This document shows, in pieces, positions 24,401 through 36,270 of a DNA stretch of 64,000 bases; position 1 is the stretch's first letter; every line of letters starts with the position of its first letter. Both the position numbers and the translations under genes were made by a program. The notes beneath the pieces were generated by a model, which saw only the letters and a program-made list of their open reading frames with translations, was not told the DNA's origin and searched no databases. This stretch comes from Lutraria lutraria (taxonomy: Eukaryota; Mollusca; Bivalvia; Venerida; Mactridae): the NCBI GenBank assembly GCA_964023205.1, contig OZ026850.1, forward strand, positions 9,683,270 through 9,747,269, given 5' to 3'.

Positions 24401-27400
24401 GTTTCAGCTATAATGAATACGTTGATATCTGTAATTAATATTTTGATGTCTACAAACTGTCTTCTGTGAATACATGGACAATAATTATCTCTGAATAAAT
24501 CCATTTCTTGCTCTTGGCTTTGTTGCGAATTGCACAATTTTATACAAATAACTTTTAATTAAAGGTTCAAACAAAATTAGTTTAAGGTATCTGGCTTGGA
24601 TGTCAGGTCAAATCAAGTTTCACCAATTTATAGATTTAAAAACTAAACCATAATTATATACTAATATAAACCCACTGTATAAAGTGCATTGCAAGTAATT
24701 TGAAACAAATATTACATATGACTTGTCTTCTATAAACCAATATCGCATGTATTCTACAAATTTTTGAACAACGATAACTACTCTGTATATAGGAATATAT
24801 TACAACCAGTGATTTTTTTCCAAAATTTTCTCACTACCCATGCCCATCAAAAGGGGAAATTTAGCACACCAAATTTCAAATTGGGAATATATAATAACAT
24901 TTATTTCTATGGAATATGTGATTATTTTAGTTGTTTAAATCATAAGTATTACCACACTGTAATTGGTGACAATGGTGTGAAAACTGTTGTATTTTTCTTT
25001 TTTTTACAGATCATGTGGAAAACACTTCTTTTTAGGGGAAAATTCTGGCCATTTTATGGGGAAAATAAAGGAAATTTTACTAGGGGAAACTGCCCATATT
25101 CTGCAGTAAATATAGCAAAAAAAAATCACTGACAACAAGTAGCCTTAAAATGACTATCAATGTATAAAGCAGGGAACCCTGCCTCAGTTTTTTGATAAAG
25201 TCCTCCATTCGTTAGATACTTGACTTTAAAGAAATTCCGTACCCAGAACCCCGCTGTTAATTACGTAATATTCCATAGATAAAAAATGAAAACAAGTATC
25301 ATAATTCTGAGGCACGGTTCCCTAGATTAACATTTCCGCTACATAATACCGAAAACCGCTTTGAAATCCGTCATCAAATTAGACGGCAATGTGATTTTGA
25401 AAATGACATCTACTGTGTTTTTTTGAGCTGAGCAATTAACAATTAAAGTCAATGAATTTGACGCACCCCATTCAATTTTGATAGCCAATCAAAATCGCTT
25501 GCCGGTATGTTTACGATTCAATAATTGAAAAAGGGGTGCAGTAATTATCGCAATAAAACACCATTTCTTAGCGTTTCGTTAGAATTGTTTGTTGCTTGGT
25601 ATTAAAGTATGATATTTATTCTTTGTAAATAATGTAAAATATCATTTTACGCTATTTTAGCGATTTTAACCAAGCCAGATACGTTAAATCTTAATAATCA
25701 TTTCAGCCATAGATCTATCAAACATTCTATTTATAGTTATGTTTCCATTTAATGTACAAATCTATCAATCCAGACAACATGATGCTTTTATCCATAGCAA
25801 TAAGTTCAGGGACCGGAGCTGGTGTAATCTAATCAAAATGAACATTTAGTACAACTAAATTCAAACTTATGAGTGTAACTGCTGTTAGTGTCAAATGAAG
25901 AGTCCAGTACTTTTGGAAGTGAAGAAATACCACTCAGTTTTAAGTCAGAGATCAGGACGCTGTGAGTATCTTACCCTTAATGTCTACTGTGGTGTCAGTC
26001 AGTTTTGTTGGGCTAAAATTTTGTATTATTTACTAGCATTACTACTTTACGGGATGTAAATTAATGAATTTTGAATTTTAAAAATTATAACAATTTTTTT
26101 TAAAATTCAAAATCCACTAATTTTATTAGGGTTGTTATCATGTCATCAATCATCACCAACCACCTGCTCAGAGAAAAAGAAATTTATAGTTTGGGGAAAT
26201 GTTAGGGGTCGTCCCCCCCCTATGAATCTTGAAGTTGGAAGTTGTGAATTGTCATCGCTATACAATCTTGTATTAAGCGACCGCCTGAGGGGAAGACCAA
26301 AAGTGGTCTCTTAATACAATGGTCTCTTAATACAAAAACCTGAAGTTTCCGATAGTTGAAGCAGAGCACTTTTATTGTGAATAGGTGTTCAACAGTGTTA
26401 TAAATATAAGTAATTATGATAATTATGCAATGAAAATCCAGGTTTATTTAAATAATTTATTTATTTTGGTACTTTGCCTTGTTCATGGAAAACATAGACA
26501 GTACATTATAGAAAGATCACCAATGAAACACATTAGTGATGAGGCAAAAAGTAGGGGAAATGAATAGCAATGGTGAAATAAAGCATATGTACCATTATAA
26601 TTATATTGTACTATTTGAAATGAAATGCATCGTTGATGACGCATTACGTATTTTCTTATCTCTACAATATTTCATTACGGTACAATATTACCTCTTTGCA
26701 CGATTTTTTACTTAATTTTAACATAAATGCTTTTATAGTCGTGTCTGAAAATCTATTGTGTCTTTAAACTGGTTCCCGTTCCATGATGCAGTGCACCAAA
26801 GGAACAGTTACGGTCTAAAATATCCAGCGATCTGATTGGTCAACCCGTTTTAGCTATTTCATTGGTTGCTGTTCATTCGAGAAACATTGAGGATTTCCGT
26901 ACATCTGATAAATGTATGCGGAGATGTTAGTGGTAATGTTTGAATACCTCATGAATACCATTTATTCAAAATAAAAAAATATAGACTGATGCTAGAAGTT
27001 ACTATATGAATATTCATTACAGTATAGTCCTATAACATAACAAAGATACATATCTTATAAAATATCAATTAACCCGTTGATTTTTTTTTTTTCAAGGACT
27101 TGTATACATACATATTCATGTATTAAGTCCTTGTTTTTGTTTTAACAGTACTGTTGTTAAATGATTTTCTTTAAAAACAAGAGGACCAAGATGGTCCTAT
27201 ATCGCTCTGGCACATGCCAATCACTGCTCACTCATTAAAACATTGTTTTGAACCGGTGACCTAGTTTTTGACCCCAGATGACCCATGTCAGAACTTGCCC
27301 TACATATGAATAAGACAAACATTCTGACAAGGTTTGGTGAAGATACAATCAAAATTTGACATCTACAGTGTTAATAAGGTTTTCCTAAGATTTGACCTTG

Positions 27401-30400
27401 TGACCCAGTTTTTGACCCCTGCTGACCCCTGTTCAACCTTGACCTACATATCATTGAGGCAAACATTCTGACAAAGTTTGGCCAAGATCAAATTAAAACC
27501 ATGACATTTTGAGCTTTTACAAGATTTTTACCTAAGATTTGACCTGATGACCCAGTTTTTGACCCCTGCTGACCCCTGTTCAACCCTGACCTACATATCA
27601 TTGAGACATTAAAACTGTGACATCTACAGTGTTAACACAGTTTTCCTAAGATTTGACCTGGTGACCTAGTTATTGACCCAGATGACCCATATTTGTACTT
27701 GACTGTTATATCATTAAAACAAACAATTTGATAAAGTTTGGTGAAGATCCCATTATAACTGTGAAATCTAGAGTGTTAACATGGTTTTCATAAGATTGAC
27801 CTAGCGACCTAGTTTTTGACCCAAGATGACCCATGTTCAAACTCGTCCAAGAAATTATGAAGACAAACATTCTGAAACGGTTTCATGATGATCCAATCAA
27901 AACAGTGACTTCTAGAGTGTTCACAAGGTTTTTCAGCAATTTGCCCTAGTGACCTAATTCTACTAAGGAAATGACCCATTATCAAACTTGACCTACATAT
28001 TATTGAAATAAACATTCTGACAAAGTTTCATGAAGATTCAATCAAAACAGTGATTTCTAAAGTTTTCACAAGGTTTTCCCTTATTTGGCACTGGTGACCT
28101 AGTTTTTTACCCAAAATGGCCCAATATCGAACTTGTCCGAGATATTGTCGATATTAACGTAATGACCCAGTTTTGCTAAAATTGGACTAAAAATGTGGCC
28201 CCTAGTGTGTTCACAACATAAAGTTTGACGACGCACAACGCTGGACGGAGACTGACCCTATCACTTAATGACGTGAGCTAAAAATCGAAGCCTAAATATG
28301 GCAGTATTTTTTCCTGGAAAGACAGGTCAAGAGGGGTACAGTCAGTGCATCAGCACTACAAAGTGGATTGGAGTAAGATGCTACCTTCACACTTCGATGA
28401 GTAATTACTAAAGATCAACATGAATAGCTACAGTATTCAAGAAAGATATTGGGGATAAAATATTCCTTAAGGTTGAAGTTTTTTGAAGTTCCAAGAGACT
28501 TTCCTTATATCTAAAATAAATCTTAAGTGGTATTCACAAAACATTTTAACTGAAGATTTTCATTATAACTCACAACTTTTTCCTTAAATTTTAAAGAAGG
28601 TCGTGAACCATGTCCTTAAAAGATAGTTGTGGGTGGCCATCTGTGACTGGTTATCAGTTTCAAATCTTGTCTATCATCAGTAAATATAACATGATATAGC
28701 AGTGGCCATCTGTGACTGGTTATAAGACTCACTTCTGGTCATCCATATACAAGGTGTGTCCAAAAAGTTCGTAGACACATGCTCTTATTAAATAATTAAA
28801 CAAGATAAAATCTTCATTTTTGCGCTACTTACATTTTCAATTTATTATCTATTATAGCACTTAAAATAATTATGACCTTGCGACAAATAATACTTTTACA
28901 ATTATTTTAAAACATACATGTAAGTGTCTACGGCGCAGGTCAGGACGTAGTGTTGTTGCCGACGTCAATTACGTTATAGTTTTTAGAAATAACAACCATC
29001 GTTTTTTTTACATTTTTTCAATGACTTTTCGATGACTTTTATTCATGTTTGAAAAATATTGACATACCAGCCCGTATTAAACGATTGAATAATTGTTTGC
29101 ACATGTTGGATAAGGTGTTTACATTTTTCATGGTGAATATCACATAAATCCGCTGTTAATCGAGGAAACATGGTATTTGGTGTTGATGGTTTTACATCCC
29201 GGGACTGAATGAACTAACAGTATTCCTCTTATATCAAACAAGAGGGCCATGATGGCCCTTTGGCGATTAGCATTGTTGAAGTTTTCTATACGAGTCTAAG
29301 TAAGATCAAGTGACCCATCTGGGCCGTTTTTTATCCCATGGCCATTATATGAACAGATTTAAAACAGGTCCATTAGACAAAGCTAGATACCAAATATCTT
29401 AGCTTTAGGCCTTGCGGTTTCGGAAAAGATTTTTTTAATTTTCCTATATAAGTCTATATAAATCAAGTGACCCCCGGGCGGGGCCAATTTTGACCCTAGG
29501 GCAATAATTTGAACAAACTTGGTAGAGGTCCACTAGACAATGTTACATACCAAATATCTTAGCTCTAGGCCTTGTGGTTTCGGAGAAGATTTTTAAAATT
29601 TTCCTATATAAAATAGAATAAACCCCAGGGCAGGGCCAATTTTGACCCTAGGGCAATAATTTGAACAAACTTGGTAGAGGTCCACTAGATAATGCTACAT
29701 ACCAAATATCTTAGCTCTAGGCCTTGTGGTTTCGGAGAAGAAGATTTTTTAAATTTTCCTATATAAAATAGAATAAACCCCAGGGCACGGCTAATTTTGA
29801 CCCCGGGGCCATAATTTGAACAAACTTGGTAGAGGTCCACTAGACAATGCCACATACAAAATATCTAAGCTCTAGGCCTTGCGGTTTCGGAGAAAAAGAT
29901 TTTTTAAATTTTCCTATATAAGTCTATATAAATCAAGTGACCCCCGGGGCGGGGCCAATTTTGACCCTAGGGCAATAATTTGAACAAACTTGGTAGAGGT
30001 CCACTGGACAATGCTACATGCCAAATATCTTAGCTCTAGGCCTTGTGGTTTCGGAGAAGAAGATTTTTTAAATTTTCCTATATAAAATAGAATAAACCCC
30101 AGGGCAGGGCCAATTTTGACCCCGGGGCCATAATTTGAACAAACTTGGTAGAGGTCCACTAGACAATGCCACATACAAAATATATAAGCTCTAGGCCTTG
30201 CGGTTTTGGAGAAGAAGATTTTTTAAATTTTCCTATATAAGTCTATGTAAAATCAAGTTACCCCGGGGCGGAGCCAATTTTGACCCCAGGGGAATAATTT
30301 TAACAAACTTCGTAGAGTTCCATTAGACAATGCTACATACCAAATATCTCAGCTCTAGGCCCTGTTGTTTCGGACAAGAAGATTTTTTAAGTTTTTTCTA

Positions 30401-32391
30401 TTTGTTGCCATAGCAACCAGAGTTTTTAATGAAATTTAATTTTTTGAACAACTTTGAAAGGGGACCACCCAAGGATCATTCCAGCCAAGTTTGGTTGCAA
30501 TCGGCACAGCGGTGTAGGAGGAGATGTTGTTTTAAGTAAACATGGACGCCACATAATCGTAACGACGCACGATGGACGCAGGGCGATCACAAAAGCTCAC
30601 CCTGAGCACATTCGTGCTCTGGTGAGCTAAAAAGGATAAGCATCACTTTTGGCCGATGACTTCTCCACTTTGACTTTCACTTTTGGTGAAGAAGACGACC
30701 ATTTACAAACTTATGACTCCTGCTTATTTCAGGATAGAAAAGTTGATTAAAGTATCTTCTTTCGTGAGCATTCCATCCGTCTGTTCTGTCTTTTTCAGTG
30801 AGTAATATTGACACTCAACGTGCGCAAACTTTGTTCCTTTCAAGTTTGTCCTTTCGTACATTGTTAATAGTACCTCTACTGACACATAACTTGTCTTAAA
30901 TTTCCCGCACACTAACTCGCCTGTCCAGCTTCACTATGTTCTCCACCGGCGTTACGATGGCGTCATCAATCACGCTCAGTCTACCACTCCTTGGTCAATC
31001 TTTGTTGGATATCCTACCGTCTGCGAAGGGTTTCTACCATTTATGAATTAAAGATCTGCAATCTGTTGATTTCCCTGTTGCTGACTGCAGCATTGGAATA
31101 GTATGCGTTATTGTTTTATGTAAAGAGGCACACATTTTTATAATTGTTCTTTGTTCTTCTGTATTCAATGATGCCATTCGTACACGCAAAATTTCAAGTA
31201 GCGCTGATGATAAATGCCCTTTGAAATAATATCGCGTGACTGTGAACAACAATATTTATAAATGTATTATGACGCCTCGAATCGTTGTGGCGTCATTACA
31301 TATCGTCGACTACCATCTGTTCGCGGATATCATTGATTCACGGCCATTTTTGTTTACATGCTTGCTGTGACGTCATTTACCGCAACGCATGCGGGAGCGT
31401 GGGAAATTTTTGTCACATGCTCGCTCTGTCGACAAATAGTTCTTGCATTTACCAAAAATAGATTTAAATGGCTATAAACTTATTTTTTAATTTTTGTATG
31501 AAATTTTGTCATTTTTCACTATTCCCAAAATTTGCAACTAGCAAATGAAACTTTTTGACCCAAAATAACGTTTATGTTGAATTTTTCCTTTTACGTCTAC
31601 TTTGTTGACATTCGAATAGATGACTACGCAAACTGCACGTCCCCAATCATTAGGCAAAGTTTATTTTTTTCGTAAGTTAACATCCCACTGTTGTTAGCTG
31701 CAAATTTAATTTTCTTTTTTTATGGTTAAGGCAATTTCAGAGCCAATCAACAGTCAATACGGGACATTTTCACCATCTGACATGACGAATGCATAGATGA
31801 ACGAGTACATTTTCGAAAGATAATAAATTGTCAATACCTATAGAATGTATTGGTTCCCAAAAATACTCGTAGGAGTAGAGTTCTGAGTAAATTAGACCCT
31901 GAAACTTTTGTAATTGGTTTAGCACCTTTGTTCGTCAACTTGAAGATTCTATCATTGTAGTCAAACATGTTCAAATAATGCCTGCTGTTGGTTTTCAGCT
32001 CATGTTCTGCTGAACTTTCTTTAGCATCAGCTATACAGCTAAATTCTGTGATTTTTGTAAGGGAGATAAATATCATTGACAAAAGGTTTTATTTGTATGG
32101 TACCCTAACACTGCCTGTTCCACGGATGGACACATTACTGTGCAAGGATTTGGCCCCGTCCCACACAGAGGCGACATGTCCCTTTCGAATTCGTACATGA
32201 AATCGGCCAACCGGAAAGGCAAACACCTCATGATGGAATAAAACATATAAAACATATGAACATACTTTATAGTATAACACCCCCAAATCTTTGAGTGTTT
32301 CCAAGGTAACTGTTAGATCTTGCTGGTTAGCCTGGTGTGGTTCACGTTGGTCTGTTGTTGTGTCATCGTCCATATACCAATAACGAACCAT
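21362..32391 (-). CDS. ADI1: Acireductone dioxygenase (ADI1), four exons, complete
   Basis: Exons in transcript order are 32391-32266, 24181-24062, 22190-22011 and 21487-21362, giving 183 residues plus stop; human ADI1 has 179. The enzyme oxidises 1,2-dihydroxy-3-keto-5-methylthiopentene in the methionine salvage pathway and is cytosolic/nuclear. The protein is a metal-binding cupin. The ligands are visible as EEHLHDDEE (His90, His92, Glu96) and GIYHRF (His135), numbered from the chosen Met. MVRYWYMDD at the start, the GSGYFDVRD strand and [14 protein letters not shown] near the end are family signatures. All three introns are phase 0 with GT-AG ends. An in-frame ATG lies 10 codons upstream (32421), but homologues start at the downstream MV. 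Intron 1 is about 8.1 kb and packed with transposon remnants. Confidence 0.97.
22011..22190 (-). CDS. ADI1: ADI1 exon 3: cupin metal-binding core
   Basis: This 180-nt, phase 0-0 exon carries all four metal ligands: both His and the Glu of HLHDDEE, and the His of GIYHRF. The acceptor is TGTTTTCAG. The donor reads AAG|GTCACT, which has the required GT but is weak downstream. [10 protein letters not shown] follows on directly from exon 2, as in homologues. Confidence 0.97.
22565..23010 (+). repeat. Interspersed repeat in ADI1 intron 2 with internal duplication
   Basis: It begins AGAGCTGTCACAGAGGTGAC and ends near ACCGACCAACCAACCGACAG. Two imperfect internal copies of about 180 bp share ATGAAAATTCTGTCTTGCAC (22681) and the similar GTCTTGCACATTCTATACTT (22862), each followed by GTAGTTCGCT. 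No coding is seen. The ending resembles other short non-autonomous repeats of molluscs, but the family is not identified. Confidence 0.6.
23049..23194 (-). mobile_element. TIR element (family copy 3), internally deleted
   Basis: This is an inverted, shortened relative of 18851-19232. It starts TTAAAGTACCATTTATAAGC, ends TTAATGGGACTTTAA, and keeps the TTTCCTCCCGTGCATACTTT block. The part encoding the short ORF start seen in copies 1 and 2 is missing. Confidence 0.7.
24062..24181 (-). CDS. ADI1: ADI1 exon 2
   Basis: The acceptor TTCTTGCAG precedes it; donor AAG|GTTCAG follows. The 120 nt, phase 0-0, encode [20 protein letters not shown] and [20 protein letters not shown]. The YTYEDMIT and KLPDYDKK pieces align with the human YSWMDIIT and KLPNYEEK. 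Confidence 0.96.
24582..25687. mobile_element. TTAA-flanked TIR element in ADI1 intron 1
   Basis: Left: TTAA (24582-24585) followed by GGTATCTGGCTTGG. Right: CCAAGCCAGATACG followed by TTAA (25684-25687). Inverted ends with TTAA on both sides fit insertion at a TTAA target, as in piggyBac-like elements. No transposase is inside, so the copy is non-autonomous. A related fragment lies at 41355-41565, and another small TIR element (24807-25131) is nested inside. Confidence 0.7.
24807..25131. mobile_element. Nested TIR element with CAGTGATTTTTTT ends
   Basis: The left end CAGTGATTTTTTT and the right end AAAAAAAATCACTG are inverted copies. ACAAC stands directly outside both ends, a possible 5-bp target duplication. 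The interior contains GGGGAAATTT- and CCCCT-like runs also seen near 4290-4345 and 316-628. It has an open frame but no recognisable protein. Confidence 0.65.
25688..27176. other. ADI1 intron 1, no recognised gene
   Basis: AT-rich intronic DNA. A stretch at about 26270-26330 has paired GGTCTCTTAATACAA repeats, reminiscent of the ends of DNA transposons, but a partner end was not located. Confidence 0.45.
27177..28283 (-). mobile_element. Helitron-like non-coding repeat with 'gacctagtttttgaccc' units
   Basis: It begins AACAAGAGGACCAAGATGGT and ends ACGTGAGCTAAAAATC, which is the family's end and start seen in reverse. Six to seven internal copies of a roughly 130-150-bp unit contain GACCTAGTTTTTGACCC. 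Same family as 1711-2484 but better preserved. No ORF. Confidence 0.7.
28736..31260 (-). pseudogene. Mariner-type transposase, decayed and interrupted
   Basis: Minus-strand pieces near 31045-31180 read [20 protein letters not shown] and on to DCRSLIHKW. Pieces near 30905-31040 read [10 protein letters not shown]...[10 protein letters not shown] and [16 protein letters not shown]. This is the helix-turn-helix N-terminal half of mariner transposases, continued near 30800 by KVCAR...[14 protein letters not shown]-terminal trace near 29000-29120 ([16 protein letters not shown], then [11 protein letters not shown]) follows, and the end GGTGTGTCCAAAAAGTTCGT at 28741 looks like a mariner terminal repeat. 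The middle, which should hold the DDD catalytic region, is displaced by the element at 29239-30632. Stops and frameshifts make it non-functional. Confidence 0.75.
29239..30632 (-). mobile_element. Helitron-like element with seven ~158-bp internal repeats, inside the mariner relic
   Basis: It begins AACAAGAGGGCCATGATGGC (a hairpin-forming GGGCCATGATGGCCC) and ends GCTCTGGTGAGCTAAAAA. About seven tandem copies carry GGTCCACTAGACAATGCTAC, TAGCTCTAGGCCTTG and TTTTCCTATATAA. It has no coding. It separates the N-terminal and C-terminal traces of the mariner transposase, so it inserted later. Confidence 0.75.
32266..32391 (-). CDS. ADI1: ADI1 exon 1 with start codon
   Basis: ATG is at 32391-32389 on the minus strand and donor AAA|GTATGT ends the exon at 32266. 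The 42 codons read [20 protein letters not shown] and on to [10 protein letters not shown]. Homologues have MV.AWYMDD at the N-terminus and L..LGVLYWK at the end of this segment. An upstream in-frame ATG at 32421 would add a Cys-rich decapeptide not seen in the family. Confidence 0.96.
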
Positions 32392-32421
32392 TTTGTAGCA
32401 GCTACAATTGCACGTTGACAA

Positions 32422-34751
32422 AATGCTTGAATCAACACAGGTAGGTGAAGGCCGTTCAACCGGTGTTCCAGTGAAATTTACTTATCGTAAAATATGACTA
32501 AGAGAATTACTACGGAGTCCCTAAAGTGACATTTTGCTGGATTTTTTCCCAGGACTGTGTTCATTTTTACGAAATATTATTTCGTTATTACCGAAGACCT
32601 ATAGGTTCGGGTATTCGTGAACACTTATGAGAAAATGCATGTGTTTTAACGAAATAGAGCCAAAAGCAAAGGTCAATTCAGGGGGTCTGTCCTAACACCG
32701 AATATATATGAGTATATATATGAACGAAGGTACACGCATATGAACGATATTTTCATTATTTTCGAGAATTTCGAAGCTTTTTTCTAAATGATTAAGAACA
32801 TAAAAGTAACATGATATACGAAAAATCGTTGATTTTAGATCTATTTTATATAAGTTATGAGCTGTTATATATGATTACTCTACTTTAGGGATTCTATTAA
32901 ATTGTTTTCTGCATGATTTTTTCATATGATTTATCACAGACACTTGGGGTTGGATCGAGCTCTAAAAATATATTGTTGACATTGAAAATTTTAGGTTTTA
33001 TTGATAGATATGATTAGTTTATGTGTTGGGATTGACAAATATGTAATTATATTGTTTCTTTAGAGCTCATATATAAGCCCAAGTGTCTGCATGTGTGACT
33101 TATGAGCCCATTTAAACCTTACGAAAACCTGCTTGTGCTACTAGATATACTTGTAAATGCACATGTAAATTTTGCGCCCAATCATTACATTTATTTTCAA
33201 AATAAATGTTATTGCAATGTACGAGCAAAACGAGATCAGTGCCCCCACCCCAATTTTATTTTCGCTTGAAATGTTTCTGTTATCATATGCTACGATCATG
33301 CAAAGTGAAAACAACTCGATCCATTGTTCAGTTTTCATTTTACCTATAGGTCTCAGTATATGAAAAATGTATCGAACTACCGAAAACGTCTTTAAGCGTC
33401 TTTAATAAACTACGAAGAATTCATAACAAATGAGATGTACAAGTGAAAAACTAATGTTCGTAGATCAGCATCAGCCATATATTCACCTGCTATGGGTAAT
33501 ATTTAAAAAATGGTAAACGATTTTCATACCTTTGTATTGGTTTTGCACCTTAAAAAGCGTACTACTCATGCGTTTTGGCACCTTCTACTCGCACCGAACG
33601 ATTGGACTCGGTGGTACTAGTATTAAATGTTGTAGTATTCCGATATAAGGAGATTTTTTTATATTTTACGTCTGTTTTGTAGATTCTACTACATGTAATT
33701 AGATCGACTACGAATTTGAATAGCCATATGATTTTGACTTGAATGCACGTAATATTTGAATTTGCATTTGTGCCATTGAATTGTAAAATTGGGACTATTT
33801 TCGTAGGCGGAAGGTTAATGGAAGCTCTTCGGCACGTAGGAAAAAAATCACGACTTACTGTTGAGAAATGGTCTCAATTAAGTTCGTACCGAACTATATA
33901 AAATATATATCTTGCAGCCTTTTTTATTTCATAGAACTTAAAAGAAAAAATGCTAACATCATAAACTATTTATATAATATCGTTGATCAGACCGCACCTA
34001 TATAGATCTATCAATAGTCTTATTTATTTCCAATCGTGCTACACATATTTCTCGTGCTAGAGTTAGCACATTTCGCAGAAATAACTCATCAGCTCCGTAC
34101 GTATCGTAGCGTATCACTTAACAAGAACATGATTTCCCCGAGTTCTAAAAATAGAAATAGATCTCGCAACAGAGGCCAGAAAGCAATGACTCAACGCGGA
34201 GGAGGTCGTTAATCGAGGTGCGTATATGAATATAAATGGTTTACATCTAGCAAAAAAAACTGATAAACTTTTTTTCTGATTCTGTAAAAAATGTTTTTGA
34301 TAATTTAATGGATTTGCTCTTTTCACGGAAACCTGGACATTATATCATTTCCATATTTACAAATTAATCATGGCTTTGTATATTTTGTTCTGCATAGAAC
34401 CATTGTTATAAAATAGTTTTTTTTAACTCAGGTGGCGTTATCATTCATGTGAAAACTAATAATACGCTATTCTTTACTTCTCAAAGTGATAGTATATAAT
34501 TATATATATACATATATATATGGACTAAATAATCAGGCGCTAAACTTTCAATAGACAGAGATTATTACATTCGTCTTTGTTATGTTATACAAGATAATAG
34601 CAGTTGGTAATCTATGATAGACAATAATATTTTTGGCAGATTGTTTGACACTGTGTGTAGAAAATAACGTAAACAATAATAATTACTATTCGATTTTTGG
34701 TGATTTTAATGCTCGTATTTCTTTGTTTTTTTACTTTGCCATTCATAATTA
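32422..34751. other. ADI1 5' flank and unannotated DNA
   Basis: This must include the ADI1 promoter, but I see no TATA box or defined element close to 32421. A small TIR element lies at 32937-33089. The rest shows only AT-rich sequence, including a short TATA dinucleotide run near 34500. Confidence 0.45.
32937..33089. mobile_element. Short inverted-repeat (MITE-like) element
   Basis: The left end CAGACACTTGGG...GAGCTCTAAA is mirrored by the right end TTTAGAGCTC...CCCAAGTGTCTG. The element is 153 bp, too short to encode protein. No clear target duplication. Confidence 0.6.
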
Positions 34752-35284
34752 TTATAGTGTTTTTAGCTTACCTTAGCTCAAAGTGAGATATTCGGATCAC
34801 GTGATGTCCGTCGTCCGTGCGTGTGTGCGTCCGTCCGTCAACAATTAATTTTAACAACATCTCCTTAAGCAGTTGGCCAATTTCAACAAAACTTTACAGG
34901 GGTATTCCTTGCACGAAGCTCTACTTTACCAAAGTTAAAAAAAGAAATCTATGCAGAATTCTGGTTGCCATGGCAACCAATAGGAAAATCTTATAGAGCT
35001 TATAATCGTAAGATCTTGGTCTAGATCCTTGAATTTCGAATATTGGTCCCCTAGTCTCCTGATAGTCAAATTTACCTCACTTTGTCTTTTAACAAAATTG
35101 ACCTTATTTTAAGAACTACTTGTTCAACTGATTCAAAAGTTTAATATATCAACAGTTAGACTTTTAGCCGTTGGGATAGATAACTCTTTACTATAATGAC
35201 AAACAACTTTCCTTGATGAAATCATCCGAAAGTGTAACGCTACTCGGGTGAGCGATACAGGGCCATCCATGGTCCTCTTGTTAA
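34752..35284 (+). mobile_element. Helitron-like non-coding element, plus orientation
   Basis: It starts TTAGCTTACCTTAGCTCAAA with GTCCGTGCGTGTGTGCGTCC nearby and ends GGTGAGCGATACAGGGCCAT, then CCATGGTCCTCTTGTT. Same boundary signature as 6485-6893 and, inverted, 27177 and 29239. Confidence 0.7.
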
Positions 35285-35716
35285 ATAATGATCGATGTAT
35301 TACAAGAAGATTACCAAACAGATATATGCCTAAACATCCAAACGTTCTCTCATGATAAAGGGAATGTGAATAATAACGAAAGGCTGTTATTAACTTAATT
35401 TCTGCCAGAATACAGGCTATAGAATAATGAATGGTAGAAATAAAGCATGGATAATATACATTTAGAGCTTGTAGAGCGGTTGATTATTTATTGTGTAAAA
35501 ATAATAAGTGTGATTATATATGCACCTTTGATATTCATTGTCCTAAAATTGTGTCTGACCTCAGTGACTGTCTTATAAATGTTTCTTTGGTATTTAAGAA
35601 AACATGTTAATTAATGATAATTATCTATTTAATGTAGATCATAATTTAAACATTATGGGTATATTATGTGTGGAAAGAAGACTTTAAAGACCAACATACC
35701 GTGAATCATCATCAAA

Positions 35717-35794
35717 TCGAGGGCTCAACGCAACAGTATCGTAACTCATATTGAAATAAGAATAAGTTACGACAGTGTTGCACTGAGCCCTCGA
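35717..35794. repeat. 78-bp foldback sequence
   Basis: TCGAGGGCTCAACGCAACAG at the left pairs with CTGTTG-type and TGAGCCCTCGA sequence at the right (arms about 30 bp, few mismatches). It is a single compact hairpin, possibly the remains of a tiny TIR element. Confidence 0.7.
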
Positions 35795-36180
35795 AATGGA
35801 ATTTACAAAATAATAGTAAGTTGCACACAGGGAGATACAGATAACTTTAAAAATAAAAGTACTGGGAATACTTATGTAACACTCATCGCACCGGTTACGT
35901 CACGATTTGCTACTGTAACTGTACTGATGAGAGAAGTTACCTCTGTAGGGAGATTGTGAACTTACATGGACTTGTACTTGTACAAGATAGAACGGGAACC
36001 AGATTAACAACAATTTCACTTACACTTACGTTGCATATAATATAAAACAGCTGTTGAGTAATGAGCTATAAACTATTTTTGGCATTAGTTAGTAACTGTC
36101 TGATATAGACTAATTGGTAAACTGGGTTGTTGGTAAATTGGTTCCTTCGCCATGGATGAAAATTTCTATCGATGAAATTT

Positions 36181-36269
36181 TCAAGTCAAGTCAAATCAAC
36201 GTACTTTTATTCACTCATTTCATGATACATGAATAAATGAGTGAATAAAAGTATTTTGACTTGACTTGA
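36181..36269. repeat. Palindrome at the 3' end of the LINE
   Basis: TCAAGTCAAGTCAAATCAAC...TTTTATTCACTCATTT is mirrored by AAATGAGTGAATAAAAGTAT...GACTTGACTTGA. It directly abuts the C-terminal trace of the minus-strand LINE, so it is either two inverted LINE tails or a terminal hairpin carrying the (GTCAA)n tail. Confidence 0.7.
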
Positions 36270-36270
36270 C

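Noticed and set aside
32089..32265. Continuation of the ADI1 exon 1 frame past 32266
   Set aside because: A good donor (AAA|GTATGT) ends the exon and the following residues do not match the enzyme; exon 2 continues the family sequence.
32392..32421. Upstream in-frame ATG of ADI1
   Set aside because: It would add a Cys-rich decapeptide absent from homologues; the MVRYWYMDD start matches the family.
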